64,000 nucleotides of DNA from an uncultured Oscillospiraceae bacterium (GTDB taxonomy: Bacteria > Bacillota > Clostridia > Oscillospirales > Oscillospiraceae): contig CATZRD010000007.1 in assembly GCA_958423465.1 (NCBI GenBank), forward strand, positions 10,259 through 74,258, read 5' to 3'. Shown in pieces: positions 42,534 through 50,523 of the stretch. The notes beneath the pieces are model-generated. The model saw nothing but the letters and a program-made list of their open reading frames with translations, was not told the origin of the DNA and ran no database searches. How positions within the stretch are numbered: the stretch's first letter is position 1; each line of letters begins with the position of its first letter. The position numbers and the translations under genes are program-made.

Positions 42534-43811
42534 ATGAACTACAACAAGAAAACGGTGAAGGACGTGGACGTGAAGGGCAGGAAGGTCCTGCTGCGCTGCG
42601 ACTTCAACGTGCCCCAGGACAAGGCCACCGGCGCCATCACGGACGACAAGCGCATCCGGGCCGCTCTGCCCACCATCCAGTACCTGCTGGACCAGGGGGC
42701 GGCGGTGATCGCCTGCTCCCACCTGGGCAAGCCGGAGCCCAGCTTTGAGAAGTGGGCGAAGAAGCAGGCTGAGAAGGGCAAGGACCCCGCCTCCCTCACC
42801 GAGGAGAAGTGGAAGAAGTCCCTGGCGGCGCTGAGCATGGAGCCTGTGGCGGCGCGCCTGAGCGAGCTGCTGGGCAGACCGGTGATTCTGGCCGCCGACG
42901 TGGTGGGCCCCGACGCCCAGGCCAAGGCCGCCGCGCTGAAGCCCGGCGAGATTATGCTGCTCCAGAACACCCGCTTTGAGAAGGGCGAGACCAAGAACGA
43001 CCCGGCCACGGCCAAGGCCCTGGCGGATCTGGCGGGGGCGGACGGCGTGTACGTCTCCGACGCCTTCGGCGCGGTGCACCGGGCCCACGCCTCCACTGCC
43101 GGCGTGGCCGCCTATCTGCCCGCCGTCAGCGGCTTCCTCATCGAGAAGGAGCTGGAGATCATCGGCGGCGCGCTGGCCAATCCCAAGCGGCCCCTGGTGG
43201 CCATCCTGGGCGGGGCCAAGGTCAGCTCCAAGATCGGCGTCATCAACAACCTGCTGGAGATCGCCGACACCATCATCATCGGCGGCGGCATGGCCTACAC
43301 CTTCTCCGCCGCCATGGGCGGCAAGGTGGGCAACAGCCTGCTGGAGGCGGACTGGATGGACTACTCCCGGGAGATGATCCAGAAGGCCGAGAGCAAGGGC
43401 GTGAAGCTGCTGCTGCCTGTGGACACCGTCTGCGCCGACAAATTTGCTCCCGACGCCGACAGCCAGGTGGTCAGGACCGGCGAGATCCCCGACGGCTGGG
43501 AGGGCCTGGACATCGGGCCTGAGACGGTGAAACTCTACTGCGAGGCCGTGAAGGACGCGGGCACCGTGATCTGGAACGGGCCCATGGGCGTCTTTGAGTT
43601 CGAGAAGTTCGCCGCGGGCACCAAGGCCGTGGCCGAGGCCCTCTCCAGGACCAGCGCCATCACCATCATCGGCGGCGGCGACAGCGCGGCCGCTGTGGCT
43701 CAGCTGGGCTACGCCGACAAGATGACTCATATTTCCACCGGCGGCGGCGCCTCCCTGGAGTTCATGGAGGGCAAGGAGCTGCCCGGCGTTGCCTGCTTGC
43801 TGGACAAGTAA
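42534..43811 (+). CDS. pgk: Phosphoglycerate kinase
   Basis: A 425-residue PGK: VLLRCDFNVPQD, HLGKPEP, LLQNTRFEKGETKNDP, SDAFGAVHRAHAST, LGGAKVSSKIGVI, GGGMAYTF and the C-terminal GGGDSAAAV. It transfers phosphate from 1,3-bisphosphoglycerate to ADP. AAAGGAGCG precedes the ATG. It starts the pgk-tpiA-gpmI cluster. Its last codons (VACLLDK and stop) occur two more times directly downstream around an inserted element, so the 3' end has been duplicated while the gene stays intact. Confidence 0.96.
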   Translation: MNYNKKTVKDVDVKGRKVLLRCDFNVPQDKATGAITDDKRIRAALPTIQYLLDQGAAVIACSHLGKPEPSFEKWAKKQAEKGKDPASLTEEKWKKSLAALSMEPVAARLSELLGRPVILAADVVGPDAQAKAAALKPGEIMLLQNTRFEKGETKNDPATAKALADLAGADGVYVSDAFGAVHRAHASTAGVAAYLPAVSGFLIEKELEIIGGALANPKRPLVAILGGAKVSSKIGVINNLLEIADTIIIGGGMAYTFSAAMGGKVGNSLLEADWMDYSREMIQKAESKGVKLLLPVDTVCADKFAPDADSQVVRTGEIPDGWEGLDIGPETVKLYCEAVKDAGTVIWNGPMGVFEFEKFAAGTKAVAEALSRTSAITIIGGGDSAAAVAQLGYADKMTHISTGGGASLEFMEGKELPGVACLLDK

Positions 43812-44002
43812 GATCTTTGTGCCGGGCAGCTCAGGGCTCCCGAAGCAAACCAGCGAAGCGTTTGCTTTGGGAAGAGGAGGCGCAGCGCAGCGGCTGAGGC
43901 CTGGCCGCAGGCCGGGACGAGGGATGCGGAGCTTGTGCCGACGACGCCCGGCGTTGCCTGCCTGCTGGACAAGTAATTGCCTGCCTGCTGGACAAGTAAG
44001 AT
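43781..44002. repeat. Triplicated pgk 3' end flanking an inserted element
   Basis: The string coding the end of Pgk is found at 43781-43814 (the gene itself), 43946-43976 and 43977-44002. Copies 1 and 2 share GCCCGGCGTTGCCTGC and copies 1 and 3 share TGCTGGACAAGTAAGAT, differing by one base (T or C). Copies 2 and 3 are in tandem. Confidence 0.85.
43815..43945. repeat. Hairpin-rich insert between pgk-end copies 1 and 2
   Basis: 131 bases with short inverted repeats such as AAGCAAA/TTTGCTT around 43843-43867 and GGCCTG/CAGGCC around 43899-43914. CTTTGTGCCG near one end and CTTGTGCCG near the other are almost identical. No reading frame of interest lies within. It separates pgk from tpiA. Confidence 0.6.
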
Positions 44003-44074
44003 ATCGTGATCCCTGGGGGCGGGGGACCGCTCCTGTGACCATAAACATATTTTTAAATGAGGAGAAAGACCGTC

Positions 44075-44848
44075 ATGAACCGTAGATACCGCAAGACCAT
44101 TATCGCCGGCAACTGGAAGATGAACAAGACCGCCAGCGAGACCAAGAAGTTCGCCGAGGAGCTCAAGACCATGCTGCCCCGCGCCAAGTGGTGCGACGTG
44201 GTGGTGTGCGTCCCCTTTGTGAACATTCCCGCCGCCCTGAAGGCCTTCAAGGATATGCGGGTCTCCATCGGCGCTGAGAATCTGTACTATGAGCCCTCCG
44301 GCGCCTACACCGGCGAGGTGTCCGCCGATATGCTGAAGGACCTGGGCGTGAAGTATGTGATCGTCGGCCACAGCGAGCGCCGTCAGTACTTCGGCGAGAC
44401 CGACATCACCGTCAACAAGAAGGTCCACGCCGCTCTGGAGGCCGGCCTGCATCCCATCATCTGCGTGGGCGAGAGCCTGGAGCAGCGGGAGATGGGCGTG
44501 ACCATGGAGCTCATCGCCCTGCAGGTCAAGTCCGCGCTGGCCGGCGTGGCCTCTGAGAAGATCCGCCGCTGCGTCATCGCCTACGAGCCCATCTGGGCCA
44601 TCGGCACCGGCCGCACCGCTACCGCCGAGCAGGCCGCCGAGGTCTGCACCGCCATCCGCGCCGTGATCCGCAGCCTGTACGGCGCCCGGGTGGCCCGGTC
44701 CGTCACCATCCAGTACGGCGGCTCCATGAACCCCAAGAACGCCGCCGAGCTTCTGGCCCAGGCGGACGTGGACGGCGGCCTCATCGGCGGCGCCGCGCTG
44801 AAGCCCGACCAGTTCGTGGAGATCATCAACGCGGCCAATCAGGAGTGA
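44075..44848 (+). CDS. tpiA: Triose-phosphate isomerase
   Basis: A 257-residue TIM: AGNWKMNK (Lys15), IVGHSERRQYFGET (catalytic His), AYEPIWAIGTGRTAT (catalytic Glu, loop 6) and QYGGSMNP, GGLIGGAAL for phosphate binding. It interconverts dihydroxyacetone phosphate and glyceraldehyde 3-phosphate. The ATG at 44075 is chosen because GAGGAGAAAGACC stands before it; the ATG at 44057 overlaps that ribosome site. It lies between pgk and gpmI. Confidence 0.96.
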   Translation: MNRRYRKTIIAGNWKMNKTASETKKFAEELKTMLPRAKWCDVVVCVPFVNIPAALKAFKDMRVSIGAENLYYEPSGAYTGEVSADMLKDLGVKYVIVGHSERRQYFGETDITVNKKVHAALEAGLHPIICVGESLEQREMGVTMELIALQVKSALAGVASEKIRRCVIAYEPIWAIGTGRTATAEQAAEVCTAIRAVIRSLYGARVARSVTIQYGGSMNPKNAAELLAQADVDGGLIGGAALKPDQFVEIINAANQE

Positions 44849-44855
44849 TCGCGAT

Positions 44856-46367
44856 ATGAATAAGACCCCCACTACTCTCATTATCATGGACGGGTTCGGC
44901 CTGGGCAGGGAGCAGCCGGGCAACGCCGTGGCCGGGGCCAACACCCCCGTGCTGGACGGCCTGTTCGCCACCTGCGCCCACACCACCCTGTCCGCCTCCG
45001 GCCTGGACGTGGGCCTGCCCGACGGGCAGATGGGCAACAGCGAGGTGGGGCACACCAATATCGGCGGCGGCCGGGTGGTGTACCAGGATCTGCCCCGGAT
45101 CACCCGGGCGATCGAGGACGGCACCTTCTTCGAAAACCCCGCCTACTGCGCGGCCATGGACGCGGCGCTGGCCAGCGGCGGCAGCCTCCATCTGTACGGC
45201 CTGCTGTCCGACGGCGGCGTCCACTCCCACACCACCCACCTGTGGGCCCTTCTGAAGATGGCCAGGATCCGGGGGCTGAAAAAGGTCTATATCCACGCTT
45301 TTCTGGACGGCCGGGACGTGTCCCCCACCTCCGGCAAGGACTTTGTGGCCCAGACCATGGCCAAGTGCCGCGAGATCGGCGTGGGAAAGATCGCCACCGT
45401 CATGGGGCGCTACTACGCCATGGACCGGGATAAGCGCTGGGACCGGGTGGAGCAGGCCTACGACGCCATGGTCTACGGCCAGGGCGTCCAGAATCCGGAC
45501 CCGGTGGACGCGGTGGCCAAAAGCTACGCCGCCGGCGTCACCGACGAGTTCGTGGAGCCGGTGGTCTGCGACAGCCAGGGCGTCATCAGCGACAACGACA
45601 GCATCATCTTTTTCAACTTCCGCCCCGACCGGGCCCGGGAGATCACCCGGGTGTTCGTGGACCCCGCCTTTGACGGGTTCCAGCGGGAGCTGTTCCCCCT
45701 GACCTACGTCTGCACCACGGAGTACGACGCCACCATGCCCAATGTCCGGGTGGCCTTCCCCCGGATCCGGGTGGCCAACGGCCTGGGCGAGTACCTCAGT
45801 AAGATGGGCATGACCCAGCTGCGCATCGCGGAGACGGAGAAGTACGCCCATGTGACCTTCTTCTTCAACGGCGGCGTGGAGGAGGTATTCCCCGGGGAGG
45901 ACCGGGTGCTGGTTGCCTCCCCCAAGGTGGCGACCTACGACCTCCAGCCGGAGATGAGCGCCTATGAGGTGACGGACAAGTGCGTGGAGCGCATCCAGTC
46001 CGGGAACTACGACGTGGTGATCCTCAATTTCGCCAACTGCGACATGGTGGGCCACACCGGCGTGTACGAGGCCGCCGTGAAGGCGGTGGAGACCGTGGAC
46101 GAGTGTGTGGGCCGGGTGGTGGACGCCACCCGGGCCATGGGCGGCATCGCCATGATCACCGCCGACCACGGCAACGCCGAGGAGATGCGCAAGCCGGACG
46201 GCTCGCCTATGACCGCCCACACCACCAATCTGGTGCCCTTCATTCTGGTGGGCACCGACGCCAGGCTGCACCCCGGCCGCCTGGCGGATATCGCCCCCAC
46301 CATGCTGGACCTGATGGGTCTGGCCTGCCCCCCGGAGATGGACGGCAAGAGCCTCATCGACGGCTGA
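44856..46367 (+). CDS. gpmI: 2,3-bisphosphoglycerate-independent phosphoglycerate mutase
   Basis: A 503-residue alkaline-phosphatase-superfamily mutase: LIIMDGFGLG (metal Asp), QMGNSEVGHTNIGGGRVV (phosphoserine), LLSDGGVHSH, AFLDGRDVSP and late metal ligands in NCDMVGHTG and ITADHGNAEEM. It converts 3-phosphoglycerate to 2-phosphoglycerate with manganese. It starts 7 bases after tpiA; the tpiA stop is followed by a short GTGATCGCGAT spacer with only a weak ribosome site, so coupling is likely. A strong terminator follows. Confidence 0.96.
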   Translation: MNKTPTTLIIMDGFGLGREQPGNAVAGANTPVLDGLFATCAHTTLSASGLDVGLPDGQMGNSEVGHTNIGGGRVVYQDLPRITRAIEDGTFFENPAYCAAMDAALASGGSLHLYGLLSDGGVHSHTTHLWALLKMARIRGLKKVYIHAFLDGRDVSPTSGKDFVAQTMAKCREIGVGKIATVMGRYYAMDRDKRWDRVEQAYDAMVYGQGVQNPDPVDAVAKSYAAGVTDEFVEPVVCDSQGVISDNDSIIFFNFRPDRAREITRVFVDPAFDGFQRELFPLTYVCTTEYDATMPNVRVAFPRIRVANGLGEYLSKMGMTQLRIAETEKYAHVTFFFNGGVEEVFPGEDRVLVASPKVATYDLQPEMSAYEVTDKCVERIQSGNYDVVILNFANCDMVGHTGVYEAAVKAVETVDECVGRVVDATRAMGGIAMITADHGNAEEMRKPDGSPMTAHTTNLVPFILVGTDARLHPGRLADIAPTMLDLMGLACPPEMDGKSLIDG

Positions 46368-46395
46368 CAGGGACGGAAAAACCTCATACGGGACA

Positions 46396-46430
46396 AAAGG
46401 ACCGCGGGAGCGTCGCTCCCGCGGTCCTTT
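46396..46430. terminator. Bidirectional terminator between gpmI and spmB
   Basis: A 16-bp stem (AAAGGACCGCGGGAGC and complement, 3-base loop) with T-run on both sides, between convergent genes. Confidence 0.92.
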
Positions 46431-46441
46431 CCCTGTACCTG

Positions 46442-46960
46442 TCACCCGAACACCAGCCGCACGGCGAAGGCGGCGGCGGCGAAGCCCGCCAGGTCCGCGC
46501 AGAGGGCGGCGGGGATGGCGTACCGGGTCTTTCGCACCCCGGCGGAGCCGAAGTACACGGCGATGGTGTAAAAGGTGGTCTCCGTGCTGCCCAGCATCAC
46601 CGCCGCCACCCGGCCAATGTAGGAGTCGGGGCCGTGGGCGGCCATAAGCTCGCTGCCCACCGCCAGAGCGCCGCTGCCGCTGACGGGGCGGATCAGGAGC
46701 AGGGCCGCCGTCTCCGGCGGGATGCCCAGCCGCTCCAGCAGGGGGGCCAGCAGCCGGCCCACCGCATCCATGGCCCCGCTGGCCCGGAGCATATACACCG
46801 CCGTCAGCAGTCCCGCCAGGCTGGGCAGGATGCGCAGCAGGACGGTGAGCCCCTCCTCCGCCCCACGGGTGAGGGCGTCGTAGACGTTGACCCGGCGGGC
46901 CATGGCGAACACCGACACGAACAGCAGCAGCAGCGGCACCAGATAAGCGGAAAAGTCCAT
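46442..46960 (-). CDS. spmB: Spore maturation protein SpmB
   Basis: A 172-residue membrane protein of the nucleoside-recognition (Gate) domain family: SAYLVPLLLLFVSVFAM, then LRILPSLAGLLTAVYMLRASGAMD, LIRPVSGSGALAVGSELM and GSTETTFYTIAVYFG. SpmA and SpmB are needed for spore core dehydration. The ATG at 46960 is chosen from family length; a longer frame extends back through spmA and is a shadow. It follows spmA by 11 bases. Confidence 0.9.
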   Translation of the reverse strand: MDFSAYLVPLLLLFVSVFAMARRVNVYDALTRGAEEGLTVLLRILPSLAGLLTAVYMLRASGAMDAVGRLLAPLLERLGIPPETAALLLIRPVSGSGALAVGSELMAAHGPDSYIGRVAAVMLGSTETTFYTIAVYFGSAGVRKTRYAIPAALCADLAGFAAAAFAVRLVFG

Positions 46961-46971
46961 GCCCCGCCCTC

Positions 46972-47547
46972 CTAGCGCCAGAAGCGCTGGAACACCCGGG
47001 CGGCGGTAAGCCCCGCCGCCACGGAGATCACGGAGGCCAGCCACACCGCCGGCAGGATGTCGAAGGGGCTGGCGCTGCCCAGAGCCGCCCGGACCCCCGC
47101 CACAGTGGTGGGGAGGAGCTGGATGGAGGCGGTATTCAGCACCACCAGGCGGCACAGCTCGTCGCTGGCCACGCCGCCGCAGCCCGCCGCCATCCGGCGG
47201 GCCGCCTGGATGCCCAGGGGCGTGGCGGCGTTGCCCAGCCCCAGCAGGTTGGCGGACACGTTGGCGGACACCGCCGCCAGGGTCTCCCTGTCCCGGCAGG
47301 CGTCGGGCAGCAGCCGCCGGAGGACGGGACGGAACAGACGGCTCAGTCCCGCCGTCAGGCCGCAGGCCTCCATGACGGCCATGACGCCGCTCCACAGGCA
47401 CAGGACCCCCGCCATGGAGACGCACAGATCCACCGCCGCCTGGGCCCCCTCCAGGGCCGCGGCGCCCACCGCGCCGATGGTTCCGTTGACAAGGCCGTAG
47501 ACCACCGACACCGCCACCATCCCCGTCCAGATCCACGCCATCGCCAT
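46972..47547 (-). CDS. spmA: Spore maturation protein SpmA
   Basis: A protein of 191 residues (if started at 47547) with the Gate domain: WTGMVAVSVVYGLVNG, VDLCVSMAGVLCLWSGVMAVMEACGL, then SANLLGLGNAATPLGIQAARRM and NTASIQLLPTTVAGVRAALGS. It works with SpmB in spore maturation. The ATG at 47547 gives a first membrane segment right at the N-terminus, as in Bacillus; the ATG at 47583 would add 12 residues and has an equally modest ribosome site. Divergent from the ABC exporter gene. Confidence 0.9.
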   Translation of the reverse strand: MAMAWIWTGMVAVSVVYGLVNGTIGAVGAAALEGAQAAVDLCVSMAGVLCLWSGVMAVMEACGLTAGLSRLFRPVLRRLLPDACRDRETLAAVSANVSANLLGLGNAATPLGIQAARRMAAGCGGVASDELCRLVVLNTASIQLLPTTVAGVRAALGSASPFDILPAVWLASVISVAAGLTAARVFQRFWR

Positions 47548-47693
47548 GCCGCCAGCCCCTTTTTCCCAAAAGTGGACGGCCATGCCGCCCCTGTCCCTAA
47601 TCTATAGCCGCTCACGGGGGAAATATGACTGGGGACAGGCCCGCCGCTCCCGGAAAATTAAAGAAAAGGATAAAAACCCCCGCCGTCCCCCTG

Positions 47694-47722
47694 TTGCAAC
47701 CGGAGAATGGGTATGGTATAAT
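47694..47722 (+). promoter_or_regulatory. Promoter of the ABC exporter-ylmH unit
   Basis: TTGCAA (47694-47699), a 17-base spacer and consensus TATAAT (47717-47722), 41 bases before the ATG. Confidence 0.8.
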
Positions 47723-47762
47723 ATCTCGTTGAAATTACCGTCAGTGGACAAGGAGAACCGAT

Positions 47763-49514
47763 ATGCGTACCCGCGATTTTCACAAACAGAGCCTGCTGAG
47801 TATTTTCGTCAGCTATTTCCGGCCCCATATGAAGCTGTTCGTCCTGGACATGGTCTGCGCCCTGATGATCTCTCTCATCGATCTGAGCTTTCCCTATGTC
47901 TCCCGCATCTGTATGTACGAGCTCATTCCCCAGAGCCGGTTCCGGGCCTTTGCCGCCGTGGTGGCGGCACTGCTGGCGGCCTATCTGCTGCGCAGCGTGT
48001 TCCAGTACATCGTCACCTACTGGGGCCACACCTTCGGCGTGCGGGTGGAGGCGGACATCCGCCAGGACCTGTTCACCCATCTCCAGACCCTGCCCTTCAG
48101 CTTTTACGACAAAAACCGCACCGGCCATCTCATGAGCCGGATCACGGCGGAGCTGTTCGACATCACCGAGCTGGCCCACCACGGACCGGAGGATCTGTTC
48201 ATCTCCTGCGTCACCGTGGTGGGGGCCATCGCCATCATGTTCACCATCCAGTGGCGGCTGGCCCTGGTGATGCTGCTCCTGCTGCCCCTGTTCCTGCTGG
48301 TCACCGTCACCAACCGGAAGCGGATGATGGACGCCTCCGTGGTGGTCAAGCAGAACATCGCCGGCATCAACGCGGATATCGAATCCAGCATCTCCGGTAT
48401 GCGCACCGCCAAGGCTTTCTCCAACGAGAGCACGGAGCACGCGAAGTTCCTGTCCGCCAACGAGCGGTTCAAAAACGCCAAGCAGGCCCGGTACCGGGCC
48501 ATGGCGGGCTTTATGTCCTCCCTGGAGTTCTTCATGTGCATCATGCCGGTGACGGTGATCTCCGTAGGCGGCTGGCTCATCATGCGGAGCGAGATGACCT
48601 ATGAGGACCTCATCACCTTCAGCCTCTACACCTCCACCTTCATCAACCCCATGCGGCGGATGGCGAACCTGTCCGAGCTGCTCATCGAGGGCTTTGCCGG
48701 GTTGCGCCGGTTCGTGGACCTGATGCGCATCGAGCCGGAGCTGAAGGATAAGCCCGACGCCCTGGAGCTGACGGGCGTCCGAGGACAGATCGACGTGGAC
48801 AACGTCAGCTTCTCCTATGAGCGGGACGACGCCGAAGTGCTCCACCATGTGTCCCTCCATGTGAAGCCCGGCGAGACCATCGCCGTGGTGGGACCCTCCG
48901 GCGGCGGCAAGACCACCCTGTGCAGCCTGATCCCACGGTTCTACGACGTGGCGGAGGGAAGCATCTCCATCGACGGCCACGACGTGCGTGACGTGACCCA
49001 GCAGAGCCTGCGCCGCAGCATCGGCGTGGTCCAGCAGGACGTGTTCCTCTTTGCTGCCAGCATCATGGACAACATCCGCTACGGCCGCCCCGACGCCACC
49101 GACGCCGAGGTGGTGGCCGCCGCCAGGCGGGCGGAGATCTACGACGACATCATGGCCATGCCCCAGGGCTTCGACACCTATGTGGGCGAGCGGGGGACCC
49201 TCCTCTCCGGCGGGCAGAAGCAGCGGGTGTCCATTGCCCGCATCTTCCTGAAGAACCCGCCGGTGCTGATCCTGGACGAGGCCACCTCCGCCCTGGACAG
49301 CGTGACGGAGGCCAGGATCCAGCGGGCCTTTGACGAGCTGGCCAAGGGCCGCACCACCCTCATCATCGCCCACCGCCTGTCCACCGTCCGGGCGGCCAGC
49401 CGCATCCTGGTGGTCCGGGACGGGGTTATCTCCGAGGAGGGGACCCACGAGGAGCTTTTGGCCCGGGGCGGCGACTACGCCATGCTCTACAACACCCAGA
49501 ACCTCCATGGATAA
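47763..49514 (+). CDS. ABC transporter, fused permease and ATPase (exporter type)
   Basis: A 583-residue half-transporter. Residues about 1-310 form the six-helix type-I exporter membrane domain; residues 335-583 the ATPase with Walker A GPSGGGKTTL, Q-loop VVQQDVFLF, signature LSGGQKQRVSIAR, Walker B LILDEATSAL and H-loop AHRLSTV. It likely exports a lipid, peptide or drug as a homodimer since no partner gene is adjacent. AAGGAGAACCGAT precedes the ATG. It overlaps the next gene by 8 bases. Confidence 0.93.
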   Translation: MRTRDFHKQSLLSIFVSYFRPHMKLFVLDMVCALMISLIDLSFPYVSRICMYELIPQSRFRAFAAVVAALLAAYLLRSVFQYIVTYWGHTFGVRVEADIRQDLFTHLQTLPFSFYDKNRTGHLMSRITAELFDITELAHHGPEDLFISCVTVVGAIAIMFTIQWRLALVMLLLLPLFLLVTVTNRKRMMDASVVVKQNIAGINADIESSISGMRTAKAFSNESTEHAKFLSANERFKNAKQARYRAMAGFMSSLEFFMCIMPVTVISVGGWLIMRSEMTYEDLITFSLYTSTFINPMRRMANLSELLIEGFAGLRRFVDLMRIEPELKDKPDALELTGVRGQIDVDNVSFSYERDDAEVLHHVSLHVKPGETIAVVGPSGGGKTTLCSLIPRFYDVAEGSISIDGHDVRDVTQQSLRRSIGVVQQDVFLFAASIMDNIRYGRPDATDAEVVAAARRAEIYDDIMAMPQGFDTYVGERGTLLSGGQKQRVSIARIFLKNPPVLILDEATSALDSVTEARIQRAFDELAKGRTTLIIAHRLSTVRAASRILVVRDGVISEEGTHEELLARGGDYAMLYNTQNLHG

Positions 49515-50292
49515 GGCCCTGCTCATCGCCAAAACGGCCCGGGACCCGGATGACCGGCTGCTGCTGGCCCGGGTGCTGGATAAGTACGATCAGTGCCAAA
49601 GGCGGGCCGTCCCCGCCGTCACGGGATTTCTCTCCCAGCGGGAGGCGGCCCTGGCCCAGGCCCTGCTGAACGCCGCCGGCATCCGGGGCGGCTTCGCCTT
49701 CGACGGCGGCTACCCGGACGCGGAGCGGCGCATCCTGATCTTCCTGCCGGACTGGCTGGAGGAGCCGGAGGAGGAGCTGGCCTTTCTTCGGGCGGCTTTC
49801 CACGGCGGGGACAGCAGCCTCACCCACCGGGACGTTCTGGGCAGCCTCATGGGCCTGGGCGTCACCCGGGAGCGGGTGGGAGATATTCTGGTGTCGGACC
49901 ACAGCGCCGACGTGGTGGTGTCCCCCTCGGTGGCGGACTTCCTGGCCCAGAACTGGACCGACGCCGGCCGGGTGCGGCTGACGGTGACGCCCATCGGCCG
50001 GCCGGACCTGCTGGTCCCCCAGGCCAAGATCGTCCGCGTCACGGACACCGTATCCTCCCTGCGGCTGGACGCGGCGGTATCCTCCGCCTTCTCCATGAGC
50101 CGGGGCCGGGCCGCGGAGCTGATCGCCGCGGGAAAGGTGGCATTGGACCACAGCGTATGCCTGAAGCCGGACAAGCCGGTGGGGGAGGGCAGCGTCCTCA
50201 CCGCCCGGGGATTCGGCAAGGCGGTGGTGCGCCAGTGCGGGAAAGTTTCCAAAAAGGGACGGATCATCCTGGAGATGGACCGGTATGTATAG
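49507..50292 (+). CDS. S4-domain RNA-binding protein, YlmH-like
   Basis: A 261-residue protein. The middle portion (about residues 75-160) matches the YlmH/photosystem II S4 protein fold with THRDVLGSLMGLGVTRERVGDIL; the C-terminal S4 domain begins about residue 183 (LRLDAAVSSAFSMSRGRAAELIAAGKVALD). YlmH binds stalled or peptidyl-tRNA-bearing 50S ribosomes and acts in ribosome quality control in Bacillus. Usually it is near sepF/divIVA, which are absent here. Its start overlaps the exporter stop by 8 bases. Confidence 0.88.
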   Translation: MDKALLIAKTARDPDDRLLLARVLDKYDQCQRRAVPAVTGFLSQREAALAQALLNAAGIRGGFAFDGGYPDAERRILIFLPDWLEEPEEELAFLRAAFHGGDSSLTHRDVLGSLMGLGVTRERVGDILVSDHSADVVVSPSVADFLAQNWTDAGRVRLTVTPIGRPDLLVPQAKIVRVTDTVSSLRLDAAVSSAFSMSRGRAAELIAAGKVALDHSVCLKPDKPVGEGSVLTARGFGKAVVRQCGKVSKKGRIILEMDRYV

Positions 50293-50313
50293 TGGGAAAG
50301 AGGTGCTGCGGCA

Positions 50314-50523
50314 ATGGAGCAGAAGAAGATCGACCGCATCAATGAGCTGGCCCGGAAGAGCAAAGCTTCTGGGCTGACGCCGGAGGAAACGGCGGAGCGG
50401 GACGCCCTGCGCCGGGAGTATATCGACGCCGTGCTGGGCTCCCTGCGGGGCCAGCTGGATAACACCTATTTTGTGGATGAGACAGGGCGGCAGGAGAAGC
50501 TGCGGAAAAAGGAGAAACGATGA
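50314..50523 (+). CDS. DUF896 protein (YnzC/SosA-like)
   Basis: A 69-residue two-helix protein: KIDRINELARKSKASGLTPEETAERDALRREYIDAVLGSLRGQL, then the typical acidic/basic tail. This is the DUF896 family (UPF0291). Bacillus YnzC is part of the LexA-controlled yneA operon but its role is unclear. Start ATG with AAAGAGGTG upstream. It overlaps the following gene by 4 bases, so they are translationally coupled. Confidence 0.9.
   Translation: MEQKKIDRINELARKSKASGLTPEETAERDALRREYIDAVLGSLRGQLDNTYFVDETGRQEKLRKKEKR

Noticed and set aside
43781..44002. CRISPR array or phage attachment site at the pgk repeats
   Set aside because: Only three imperfect copies, no regular spacers, no cas or integrase genes nearby.
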